From assembly GCF_009389715.1 (NCBI RefSeq), contig NC_052399.1:19223646-19287645 (forward strand): a stretch of 64,000 nucleotides of DNA. The letters are read 5' to 3'. Position numbers and translations under genes: made by a program. Shown here one piece after another: positions 35,796 to 47,107 of this stretch. Numbering within the stretch: position 1 is the stretch's first letter; each line of letters begins with the position of its first letter. Under the pieces are notes generated by a model. The model saw only the letters and a list, made by a program, of their open reading frames with translations, was not told the DNA's origin and ran no database searches. Source of the DNA: Phoenix dactylifera. Its lineage: Eukaryota > Streptophyta > Magnoliopsida > Arecales > Arecaceae.

Positions 35796-37805
35796 TGATT
35801 CGGGATTTTCACCCCGGCACCAGCCCACACACCGGCCGAGCAGGGAAAGCGACTGCGTCCCTCCCGAGGTATTGTCCGCTTTGGGCAGGCCCCGTGGGCG
35901 CGGAGCTCGCACGGGGTGCGCACCCACCTGCAGGCGCGGAGCTCGTACAGGGGGCTTGGGCGACCCTCACGGTTTTGTCCTATAAAAGGCGCCTCGTGAG
36001 GAAAGGTTTTAGGCCTCCTCATTATAAGGCACAGACCTTTCCGCTGATTAGCCGATGTGGGACTAAACTGGAAACCCCATCCCATAACACAGCCCCTCCA
36101 GCGGGAAGGTCTGTGCGTGGCCGGGTCCCTTCCTCTAGCGCCATTTGATGCGGGGTTTTCACCCCGGCACCAGCCCACACACCGGCCGAGCAGGGAAAGC
36201 GACTGCGTCCCTCCCGAGGTATTGTCCGCTCTGGGCAGGCCCCGTGGGCGCGGAGCTCGTACGGAGTGCGCACCCACCTGCAGGCGCGGAGCTCGTACAG
36301 AGGGCTTGGGCGACCCTCACGGTTTTGTCCTATAAAAGGCGCCTCGTGAGGAAAGGTTTTAGGCCTTCTCATTATAAGGCACAGACCTTTCCGCTGATTA
36401 GCCGATGTGGGACTAAACTGGGAACCCCATCCCACAACATAGCCCCCCCAGCGGAAAGGTCTGTGCGTGGCCGGGGCCCTTCCTCTAGCGTCATCTGATG
36501 CGGGGGTTTCACCCCGGCACCAGCCCACACACCGGCCGAGCAGGGAAAGCGACTGCGTCCCTCCCGAGGTATTGTCCGCTCTGGGCAGGCCCCGTGGGCG
36601 CGGAGCTCGCACGGGGTGCGCACCCACCTGCAGGCACGGAGCTCGTACAGGGGACTTGGGCGACCCTCACGGTTTTGTCCTATAAAAGGCGCCTCGTGAG
36701 GAAAAGTTTTAGGCCTCCTCATTATAAGGCACAGACCTTTCCGCTGATTAGCCGATGTGGGACTAAACTGTGAACCCCATCCCACAACACAGCCCCCCCC
36801 AGCGGGAAGGTCTGTGCGTGGCCGGGTCCCTTCCTCTAGCGCCATCTGATGCGGGGTTTTCACCCCGGCACCAGCCCACACACCGGCCAAGCAGGGAAAG
36901 CGACTGCGTCCCTCCCGAGGTATTGTCCGCTCTGGGCAGGCCCCGTGGGCGCGGAGCTCGTACAGGGGGCTTGGGCGACCCTCACGATTTTGTCCTATAA
37001 AAGGCGTCTCGTGAGGAAAGGTTTTAGGCCTCCTCATTATAAGGCACAGACCTTTCCGCTGATTAGCCGATGTGGGACTAAACTGGGAATCCCATCCCAC
37101 AACACAGCCCCCCCCAGCGGGAAGGTCTGTGTGTGGCCGGGTCCCTTCCTCTAGCGCCATCTGATGCGGGGTTTTCACCCCGGCACCAGCCCACACACCG
37201 GCCGAGCAGGGAAAGCGACTGCGTCCCTCCCGAGGTATTGTCCGCTCTGGGCAGGCCCCGTGGGCGCGGAGCTCGCACGGGGTGCGCACCCACCTGCAGG
37301 CGCGGAGCTCGTACAGGGGGCTTGGGCGACCCTCACGGTTTTGTCCTATAAAAGGCGCCTCGTGAGGAAAGGTTTTAGGCCTCCTCATTATAAGGCACAG
37401 ACCTTTCCACTGATTAGCCGATGTGGGACTAAACTGGGAACCCCATCCCACAACACAGCCCCCCCAGCAGGAAGGTCTGTGCGTGGCCGGGTCCCTTCCT
37501 CTAGCGCCATCTGATGCGGGGTTTTCACCCCGGCACCAGCCCACACACCGGCCGAGCAGGGAAAGCGACTGCGTCCCTCCCGAGGTATTGTCCGCTCTGG
37601 GCAGGCCCCATGGGCGCGGAGCTCGCACGGGGTGCGCACCCACCTGCAGGCGCGGAGCTCGTACAGGGGGCTTGGGCGACCCTCACGGTTTTGTCCTATA
37701 AAAGGCGCCTCGTGAGGAAAGGTTTTAGGCCTCCTTATTATAAGGCACAGACATTTCCGCTGATTAGCCGATGTGGGACTAAACTGGGAACCCCATCCCA
37801 CAACA
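35796..37805 (-). mobile_element. Tandem array of a minimal LTR retroelement (six LTR units, five 56-bp spacers)
   Basis: Units start at 35796, 36146, 36496, 36847, 37162 and 37512, a period of 350-351 bp except the fourth (315 bp). The last unit ends at 37805 after 294 bp, which defines the LTR. Each spacer is about 56 bp. The 5-bp repeat GATAC flanks only the whole array (35791-35795 and 37806-37810). Units end TG...CA in both senses. Minus is the probable sense because TAGTCCCACATCGG then lies near the LTR start, as in the other small LTR elements here. In that sense each spacer opens with TGGCGCTAGAGGAAGGG, a plausible primer binding site, and closes with a G-rich tract next to the following LTR. 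No coding capacity is present. The shortened unit lost about 35 bp between two GCGCGGAGCTCG repeats. Confidence 0.8.
36029..36116. repeat. Inverted repeat linking LTR and spacer (first of five)
   Basis: GCACAGACCTTTCCGCT at 36029-36045 in the LTR is complementary to the spacer sequence at 36100-36116 (one wobble in this unit, perfect in the second unit). The 54-bp loop holds the LTR edge and the G-rich tract. The arrangement recurs in the other four LTR-spacer junctions. Confidence 0.75.
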
Positions 37806-38076
37806 GATACTACCCAGAAATCGATCCACAATAGACGATTTAGAAGTCTGACTTTATAGAAAATGCCCCGAAAGAACTAAACTCTTCTGCCAATGCGCCT
37901 TAAAAGAAGCTGGATTTCTGCCAGAATAAAAAAAGAAGCTTGAACAGACGCTATGAGAAATGGTACGAAAGTGATGTTATAAGACACACAAACACATATA
38001 CATATATCGAGAGAGAGAGCAGAATAAAAAAGAAACTCATCCAGCTGCATAAATATGCATTAAATTGTTTTCATTC

Positions 38077-39245
38077 TCATGGACTGGGCAAGCTAACAAG
38101 GGTGTTCTTGTAGGCAAACCAATTGGGTTTTGGTCCAAGATAGCAAGCCTTGCTTGTCTCCATATCAAAGCTGAATGCCATGCAATCGATGCTGAATAAG
38201 AAGACATTGCCACCCTCATGGGCAATAGGTTTTGCTACGCGCAGCCAGCGACCAACGATCCTCGAAGGAATTTTCTTTTTCAGGTGCATCTTGGGATGCA
38301 TGGCAGCAAACAGCCCAAAGTTACGTTTAACAATGAACTCAATCCCAACGGAATGCATCCTGGACCAAGAGAGTTCGTTCATAATCCATAGACGAATCGC
38401 CCCATCCTTGATCGTCGTATAACTCAGCTTCCCATCCCATTCTCCAATCTGCCCTTTCCCATTCGCATCGGTATCAGAAGGCAATGGAAGAAGGCCACTG
38501 CACTGTTCTTTGGGATCAAACCATAGCACATTAGCTCCAAATTTCCAGTACAAAGCTCCCATTAGAGTCACCGTCCTTCCTTCCAGCAAAATCTTACCAT
38601 CCAATATAATTTTCTCTCTGGATACTTCCCACGAGCCTGTCTCTGATGATAAAACTTCAAACCTGTATTCCGTGACTGGATTGTAAATGTCAAAGGATGC
38701 TGAGAAATCATCTACACTGAAGGGCACCACCAGCTTATAACCTGCTGCAAGCTCCTTCGCATCAACTATACCAGTCCGAGGCCAGAAGGATGGCACACTC
38801 CAGAATGCTTTGGTTTTGGCACGAGTCGCCAATCTTTCAACACCGGATTCCCCACATATAAATCGAGCTGCCAATCCTCCACTGCATTCACTACGTATAA
38901 ATCTGAGTCGCGCTCGTTGGAGCACACAACGCCAAGGATTCCATTGCATGAGGCGACCACCATCCGCAGCCCCCTCTTGAACTGGTCGGACAGGCAGGGG
39001 AAGCCAACGGACCTTTGGCCACCATAGATTCGGAAAGCCCTGATCCCTTCCACCTTGAAGAGAAGGCAAGGGGAAGCACACGCCCGTTGGAATTGGAGAT
39101 GGATGAAGTTGGGGTTGCTCGATATTGAATCATGCCGGTTCTTTGATACACACTTAAATCTGGACAAAGCTTTTGCGGGAAGCCGAGGGAGAATGCTGAA
39201 CAGGATGATATCTTCATCAAGGCATACTCTTTTGAGCTGCTTCAT
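38077..39245 (-). pseudogene. F-box protein gene with one frameshift
   Basis: F-box proteins join SCF ubiquitin ligases through the F-box and bind targets with the C-terminal region. The ATG at 39245 begins MKQLKRVCLDEDIILFSILP, and the F-box continues RLPAKALSRFKCVSK...ISSNPNFIHLQF (about residues 8-50). The frame runs through ASCNGILGVVCS to a TAG at 38765-38767. A second frame carries on directly with DAKELAAGYKLVVPFSVDDF to a TGA at 38077, with features of an F-box-associated domain (YNPVTEYRFEVLSS, GALYWK). One missing base at about 38767 explains the break, and the total would be about 388 codons, normal for this class. No intron is evident in the coding part; a CTTGCAG just upstream could be a 5'-UTR splice acceptor. 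It may be a young pseudogene or a sequence error. Confidence 0.75.
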
Positions 39246-39257
39246 CGTTTTCTGCAA

Positions 39258-41640
39258 GGAAGAAAAGCATGCATCTAATATTAAATAATTATTTTATAAT
39301 TTTTAATCGAAATATATACTCTATTATAGATTGATCTGTTTTGACACAAATAAAATGCAAGACTATCCATTGAAAACCACAAAATATAATAAAATAAAAA
39401 TACAAAAAGATGGAAAACATTTTAGAACGAGCATTCCTTCTTACGTAGAGGCTCAGGATGTTCAGAACCACGGATCCTCCCTTAGTGACGATATACCAGT
39501 CATCGAGAGTTTATTTTACTCTTTCTAATAAGCTAACAATTCCACTATGCCGACTTTTAAGAGAATTATTCCTAATAGTCTTCCACAAGAAAGATATAGT
39601 CTTTAGTTTAACTTGTATAACTTGACAAAAACAAAAGAAAAACAAAGAAATAGATGTTATCAGAAAATTTTTTAGTGTTTTATATTATAGGTGGCCCTAA
39701 TTATTAAAAAAAATTGTTATTGTCGCTGTCTGGATTTAATCAACACAAAGTAAAATTTAAGATTGTGCCATACTAAAACTTTGAATATGCAACGTACCTA
39801 TGGAATATAGAATGGGATGAGTACTTTGAGACAAGCTTGCTGCTCTTCAAAGAAATCCAATTCCTTCTCTTTTATGGTGCCACGGCATTTTTCTTCCGGC
39901 ATCTTATAAATAGAGTTACAATCTAGCATAATTCCACTTATGCTGAGCCTTCCAAATCATCTCTCGTTTACTATTTGTAAGCAATAAAAGGAAATTTCCG
40001 TATGGTGCAAATAAATGATCATTAACGTTTCTACTAAAGAGGCTGCTTGATTTGTTAATTTTATCAAAATAACTCATTCAAATTTATTCAATTTTGGATA
40101 GATTAAATATTTTTTAAAAAAGTATGCGTTATAGGTGAGAGGTCAAATTGATTTTGATTGATATAGTATGTTATAAAGAATCAGCATTCATAAAATCCTA
40201 ATAGGAGCTAAATTTAACGAAAGATTAGTACAAAATAGGATAAACTGAATCAATTCTATCTTATAAAATCTAAAATTCGTTTTTTCAATTTTCTAAAGAG
40301 AAATCTAGTTGGAATTTTTTTCGAAAAAGGATGAGTGGATACTCTATTACCACTTGTGTTACACATTCCATTGGATTGGTGAAGAAAAAAATTTAAAAAA
40401 AAATATCTCGTCTTTCTCTCCCTCTTCTCAGAACGCCCACTGCACCGGACTTGTTGCGGGCAGCCGCTCCACCTCCTCCTCTACTGCTTTCATGGATGGT
40501 GATGGATTTGCTCATAGATGATCATAAGCGTCGGAGGATGGTTGATCTTAATTCGTCTATCCTATATAGCCGTTTTTTCTTTATTCCTTCCCACCAAGAA
40601 CTTGACGGCTTTGTTTCGCTCATGCCAGCAGTGAAAAATTTGGGCCAGGGCGCCGATGAGCGTAATGGCAACGAAAAATCCGCTCTGTCGCCTCCAACCT
40701 GAATGGTTTATGCGACGTGATATCTTAAAATTTAAAAAATATTTAAATTAGGTTGGAGATGGCGAGGAGTTTGGTTTCATGGAGAAGTCCAGGACGGGTC
40801 GGAGATTCCTATCTTCGTGTCTTTTGTTCTTTTAACTTGGTTTGCAAAATGTAAATTTACTTTAATTATTTTATTTGGATGAGTGCAATAGATATATTTT
40901 TTTTTCTCGTATCATTTTTTTTTTCTTGATTTGGGCAGGTTATATATGAAATGTCGTTTCTATTAAAAAAGAAAAAAAAAAGCATAAGCCATTAAAATAG
41001 GCAAATCGCATGCACATACGTGTCCTTCACGTTGCCATGACAAAATATGGCATGATATTGGTGGACAAATGCCTACTTCCCGTTTGTGACCTTTTCTTTG
41101 AAGTTTTTATGGATAAATCAACTTGCATCTTATACAAAACAATAAAATTGCCTTGAGCCTCAACATAGGAGAAGATCAAACAGACAAATGGTACATGGGA
41201 GAAGATCAAACAGACAAATGGTACAGGTTTTTGCTCACAAAAATTTATTAAAATAAATTTAAAATAATCAAGTTTTCCAACAAAACAATGACAGACATAT
41301 ATTGTCTTAACAGCAATATCTTCCATTAATCTTTCGTACAATTACCACTCAACGATAGGTTAAAGAGAAAACTTGTACTTGTCTAGTACTAACAAAGTAT
41401 CTAGAACTAATATAAAACAGAGGCAGGAAGGATGGATGCACGACAGCAACAACCTATCATTGTCATCGAACCAAGCAGCCGGCACTCGCACTCGCAGCAC
41501 ATTGTCTCCTCTTCTACCTTATCATCCTTCTTTTCCTCTCCTAGGCAATTAAGCAATTTGCTTCTCAAACCTTTGTTTCTTTTCTTTGGACTTTAAACTA
41601 ACTTGTTCTACATCTACGTTATTACCCTTCTTTAACTCTC
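39258..41640. other. Intergenic, no gene recognised
   Basis: AT-rich sequence upstream of the F-box gene. A 30-bp tandem duplication (GAAGATCAAACAGACAAATG twice) lies at about 41,169-41,226. A moderately GC-rich open stretch at 40.42-40.70 kb matches nothing I know. Confidence 0.45.
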
Positions 41641-42000
41641 CTAGGACGTTAGTTTATTTTCTTTGGACTTAGACTACTTGTTCTCCTTGCGGTGCCTTTG
41701 CTTCCCGTGAAGAGTAGGTTTATAGTCAGAGAAGAACTGAGGTAGAGCATGGAGCCGTAGAGCCAGAGCCCAAAGGAGCCAGGCTGCCAGAGGTATAGCA
41801 TAAGTTTATAGCTTTTTGCTGCGGGCGATGGGATTGAGACGGGCGGACGGCGACACCAGATGCCCTCATCTTCCCATGTCTTATTAAGGTAGCCATTGCT
41901 CTGACTCTGCAACTGAGATTTACTGGAAATATGGAGTCTGGGCGGGGACCTTTTTTTGGGCCGGAGCCTTAGGCAACCATCTAGGTTTGGGCTGGCCCTG
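41640..42000 (-). mobile_element. hAT end fragment, same style as the 25.3-kb element
   Basis: Reading the minus strand from 42000, CAGGGCCAGCCC is followed by GGTTGCCTAAGGC and CCGGCCCAA, the same order as the left end of the 25,288-27,197 element (CAGGGCCGGC, GGTCGCCTAAGGC, CCGGCCCAA). I could not find a matching second end or an 8-bp duplication, so the inner border is arbitrary. Confidence 0.5.
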
Positions 42001-43200
42001 GGTGTAGAGAGCAGTGTGGGAGATGGAAGATGGAAATGAGCGACGACACAAGATGACACCATTGGAAACAACAAAATAAAATAAAATGAACTCTACACGA
42101 GGTGGAAACAAAGCGTAATGGCCAAACTTCTATCAGTCAATTGCCGTGGCTGCATACTCTGACATGCAAATTTGCATCATGCGAACTACTGCAATGCAAA
42201 TTTTAACATGTCCTATAATAAGTTCTTTTTCCCTAAGAATGATAATAATGTTGCTACATTGCCTCGGCAACATCTTCAATTCTTCATTGGAAAACAGGCC
42301 CTGTTTGAAGGAAAAAAATTGTTTTTATTGGTATTCAGCATGGTGGATGAAAAGGTCATTGAAAAGCAATAGTTTTCTGACATTAATTACAGCTAACCAT
42401 CATAAGACTTTGTCTTTTTTTTATAATAGAATTTTTTTTTTTTTTTGGATAAAGATATAATAGAAATTTGTTCCCACAAATACTCCATAAGATGTTGGCT
42501 GCAAAGGATGTTGATCTGACAGCAAGCAACTAGTCATGCGCTGACAGTTTACTTAATACCAATTCACCAACTACCACCATGTCAAATGCAAAATCTGCAT
42601 TTTTTTAAAAAAAAAGAACAAAATCTGCATTAACAGTGCCAGAAGGGGGAAAAAAGAGAGGATTTCTTGTTAAAAGCCTGAGGAAGACCATATGCATCAC
42701 AATGATAGCATGCTGAAAGTTGAGACCAACCCTCATCAAGAAAAACATGAATTGGCAACCACCCCAATGCATCACATCTACCTAAATGAGGTTCTCACAT
42801 ACCAGAGGTACAGAGAGTCTAAAATTACAGTCAGCTGTGGAGACCATTTCTAAGCCTGCTCTCCATCTGAAATTAATTCACCTGTTTTTGGCAGTGAGAT
42901 GTCTTTTCCCTAGCCACAGAAGAGACAGTAGGGATGCAATCCTCTATGCTACTGGATGGAATGAGAATTCATAGAATTCCTATCCAAAGATCTTTTATGC
43001 ACTTAAAACACTACCCATATTGAAGTGTAAATTTTGCACAAGCAAGTGTTGCCACAGGAATGACTTCTATCTTGATTTGCACAGAATATCAAACTGGTGG
43101 AGAGGCAAACTTTTTGCAGGATGGTAACCCATATTTTTTTTGTACATCAGGATGGTAACTCATTGGATGACGCTTTCACAAGTCATGAATGGAGAAAAGA

Positions 43201-46200
43201 CTAGCCATTCAAACTTGAGTTCTCTCTCTCCATGGCAATGATGCTGGCCAGCCTATCATGAACCTGTCACAGAACCACCATGCCCCTTGAGCATATATTA
43301 TTATCAAATATAGAACATGTGTGATGAAAGTTCTAGTTGCCTAAACCAACCTCGGAAAGATCACTCTTGGCCCCCCATTTAGGTGTACCACCATACCTGC
43401 ATCAGAAACAAAATATTGTTTACAAGTAGAACTACATATTAATCCTTAACCAATTACAATTTACCAGTCACGTGGAATTCCAGCTTCATCCCGAGCTGAA
43501 TAGTTGAATGGGCCCTTCAACTCCACATTATACTCCTTCAACAAGTCTACAAGGTTGTAAATATTATGTGAGAACACTGTAAAAGAAAGTTCGTTGTGTG
43601 GAAAAGCATCCACAAATAAAGGTAGCATTTGTAAATAAAGGTGGCATTTGCCTTTAAAAGCAGCACAAGGAATTCGACCCATCTTCTGACAGACTAGGTT
43701 GAACCAGTACACACCAACTGCAACATGTGCAACTTCTTCCTCGGCAATCTTTGCCACAATGTTAGATGTTCTGTGATCCCCAAAACCGACCAACTTCTGC
43801 ACCAGCCTAGGTCCAGCATCAAGGCCTCTAGCCTCCTGAAAGGGTTCTAAATATAATCAATCATCCCATACAAGACCAAATTAAACATATGCAAATCTCT
43901 TGGTAATTCAGTTGAAAACAACATGAATCAAGCAATGGAAACATAAGATAAGCCAAGCTTAGTTACTCAAAAAACAACAGCTATTCAGTATTCTTTTTTC
44001 TTATCAAGTGAAAATACATACACCCAATCTCAGAAAGTGGGGAACCACCTGCACTAAAGGGATCACTGCCAAGCGTGCAGCAACATCTCCAGAGGATTTC
44101 TCACACTCCCTCCACAGAAGATTATGAGCAGGCATATCCCCATAGCTGAAGAAAGAGATATTAAGAACAATCGTAAGCTTTCTAAATTATACGACAAACT
44201 GAAATTGATGACAATTTTCCAGGATGCTGCCTTGCGAGGGCTTCTCCCCCTTCCATAATGCAACCATCATAGCAAGATTGTCCTTTTGCAGACTAAAGAA
44301 CCCAGAAAAATCAACATCCAAGAAATATTCTATTTAAATTTGTATAAGCATGTTGACAACCAGTGTACTTGAAGGTAGCATTTGATGCAAAAGAAATGCA
44401 ACTCTTCTTGGAACAAAAATTACAGAAGATAACACTGAAGATTATCCAATCAAATATTAATTAAAAAAGATCAACAAGTTAGTGTGCTCTGAAAGAACCG
44501 AAAGTTTAATGTACAAGAAGGCATAGATCTTCGTACAAACATCCTGGATTCATTTTTACCAAGAGAATACTGTCTCATTTATTCTAGCTGGGCAGGATTC
44601 AAGATGGCAATATCTGATTAAGAATGGTAATCTTCCTTTAGGATGTCACCATCCGCAATGATATCATGATTAAATAATATGTCCTTGGCCACTTACTTCA
44701 TCAAAACAGTTTTTAACCCGACTGCTGAAAAATAATGATATGTTGGTCTTCTCAATGATTTCTACCATCAAAAGATTTTTTTTAAAGAAGAAATGACTTA
44801 TTTCTTAGCATATTTCCCTTATGATGCCTTAAGAACAAAGTTCTTCATCATACACATTGCTAAAATCACTGAGCCATCAAACAAAAGCATGCACAAGAAC
44901 CACAAATTGAATGCTTTAAGGGAAATGAGAAGATAATGTTCAAAACAGCTCAAGGAACGTCACAAACTGGTTATAGTGTGCATGTGGTGAGCTCATGTCT
45001 CTGTTGAATTCATTTCTGCAACTCATTTGCTTTTTCTTACTTGACTATATGAAACATTAAGACAAATACAAAGAATAAGTACACATATCCAAATTAAGAT
45101 TCACAAAAAACAAATGAGGAGAACTCCTCTTTATATGCAAGGATAGACATGAAAAACTATTGATGAAAAAGATGGCTATTTCATTTTGACACTGCAACCT
45201 TTAATGCCCCAATGCCTATCAATTCTCCACACCTGCAGCAGATGCATTGCGGATCAATGGTAAGTATAGATGTAGTAAGAAGACTAAACAGGACCATTTT
45301 TGCCTCAGCCTTCAAGCCACTCAACTCTTTGAAACCATATGCTAATATCCATCTGCACTTATTATCAACTGTTCAAATTCTAACAAGAGAGGGGATTATA
45401 TTCTCTCGTTCTTGTTGGTTACATTATTAGAATTTATTTGCATGATAGAGAAAAGTTTCAGTCACCTAATATCCATTTAAATATAAAAAGAACAACGAAC
45501 GAGGACTAAGATATCTACTTGTATTCGATTTAAACAAATTAGTCATGTCCAATAACAAGCTACTGCAAATGCTTTCTTAATTCAACATTATCCAGTATCT
45601 TCAAAGGTTTCAAGGAATACAACGACAATACTAACGGTGTCTTGAAAGACAATCGCCTGAACTTTATTACTTGTAAAATTACCAAAGAAAATAACACAGG
45701 CCAATTAGTTTTCCTACCTGAAGCCAAGCTCAGCTAGCCTCTGCGAGCACCACGCGAAGTGCCGGCTCTCGTCATCGGCCACCCGAGCAAAGTCAGAGAA
45801 GAACTCGTCCCCTAGGGCCTCATGGAAGGGGGAGAAACGCGCCACCGTGTCCCACGCCAAGTCTATCGCGTTCAGCTCCACATGCGCCAGATTGTGGAGC
45901 ATATAAGAATTGAGCGGCAGGCCCAAGCTCTTATGCGCAGGTATCTCCTTCGGCGAGACCTGCGCCAAAAGGATCCTCACTTATTCGATGAAATCCCTCA
46001 ATAAAAATAGAACAGGAGAGGACAAAAAAAGATGAGGTACCAAAATAGGCCTATCCGGCCGGGCGGGACGGTCGGGCGGCCGAGCGACTCCAACGGGGAG
46101 GCCATGAAGGCGCCACCGGGAGTAGGCGAGGTGGGAGAGACTCGACTTGGCGAGGGGGTCGGGGGTGGAGAGGACGAGGGCGGCGCACTCGGCGAGGGAG

Positions 46201-46451
46201 GCGGCGGAGGCGGTCGGGTCGTCGTCGAGGCGGGTGAGGTCGGTGGGTTGGCAGGGGCCGTCGGGGCCCCAGGTGCGGCGCTCGTTGGCTGGGGCCTCGC
46301 GCCAGCTCTGGAGGCCGGACCAGAGGCGGGGGGTTGGCTGCGGCGAAAATGAATCGAATGCCCACCTCGTCGTACCGACCCGTGATGGGGGGAGGCGGAT
46401 GGGAGGAGAGGAGAGACGGGGGGCCAGCAGCACCCGTCGTACCGCAAACAT
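43201..46451 (-). CDS. DUF455 ferritin-like protein (HI_0077-like)
   Basis: Seven exons join in frame to 374 residues: 46041-46451, 45718-45959, 44049-44145, 43652-43835, 43465-43546, 43351-43396 and 43201-43263. The N-terminus (MFAVRRVLLAPRLSS, Arg- and Ser-rich, no acidic residues) looks like an organelle transit peptide. The ferritin-like core has probable metal ligands in AHVELNAIDLAWD (Glu165), DDESRHF (Glu201, His204) and EEEVAHV (Glu284, His287). The motif GPFNYSARDEAGIPRDWY near the C-terminus is diagnostic of the DUF455 family, whose function is unknown; a di-metal oxidoreductase role is inferred. All introns are GT-AG except the 105-bp one after residue K (43547-43651), which would be GC-AG. 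The gene looks intact and is probably single-copy. Confidence 0.9.
43547..43651 (-). other. 105-bp GC-AG intron, or in-frame insertion, in the DUF455 gene
   Basis: The family protein reads ...FK directly followed by DLLKEY. Here 105 bp intervene, starting AAAG|GCAAAT and ending TTGTAG|ACTTG. The length is divisible by three and has no stop, so unspliced RNA would encode 35 extra residues. A short imperfect duplication (AAATAAAGGT(A/G)GCATTTG) lies at its donor side. Confidence 0.7.
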
Positions 46452-47100
46452 TCTGCGTTCAGATAGGTTTTGGATAGGTGAGGTGAGGGAGTCTCCTCAC
46501 CATGGTTATGGCCTTAGAAGGTCATGTACTTCCTCGACTACTTGCTGCCGCTACAAACATTTCACGAATTGCTGTGGTTGGCTTACGGGGCGGGAGTATT
46601 GTACAATATTCTGTGGGACTATAATGGAACAATAACGGCTTGGACAGGAAGCTTAGGTGTCCTTTCCCCTAATATTCTATAGATTTCAGAACGGTTCCCG
46701 TGGCGCATCGATTAATGCACGGAGGAGCAACAGAAATCATTAGAAATTGTTGGATGGGACGTTGAACGGCCTACACGCAAGGAACAAAAACCACAGTAGA
46801 AAAACAATACTTGTTGCAACTAATTTCTTTGTCAAGGTCGGTGGTTGCTCGATTTACTTTGAGATAAGTGGGAACTAAAAAAAAAACGAAAAGAATAAAA
46901 ATTAGTCCCCTTCAAAATTAGCTAATTTGTGAAAAATCTGCTTATCGAAAAGTTTCTTAAGAGTGATCATCTTTTAGTAGAAAATCATATGAGCGAATGA
47001 TAAATACAAACCACAGCTCGGAAAGCATTAAGGCCAGATCAACCCAAAAATGCATTACGGATAGAAAGGACCTAAACCACCAAAAAATCCAATCTTACAG
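46452..47100. other. Upstream region of the DUF455 gene
   Basis: This presumably holds the promoter. No TATA box could be assigned with confidence, and no other gene is visible. Confidence 0.4.
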
Positions 47101-47107
47101 TACTGTC

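Noticed and set aside
36372..37643. 423-residue open frame on the minus strand across the LTR array
   Set aside because: It repeats the same GC-rich peptide in several frames, follows the repeat period, and other frames and the plus strand are equally open. It is a by-product of a stop-poor repeat.
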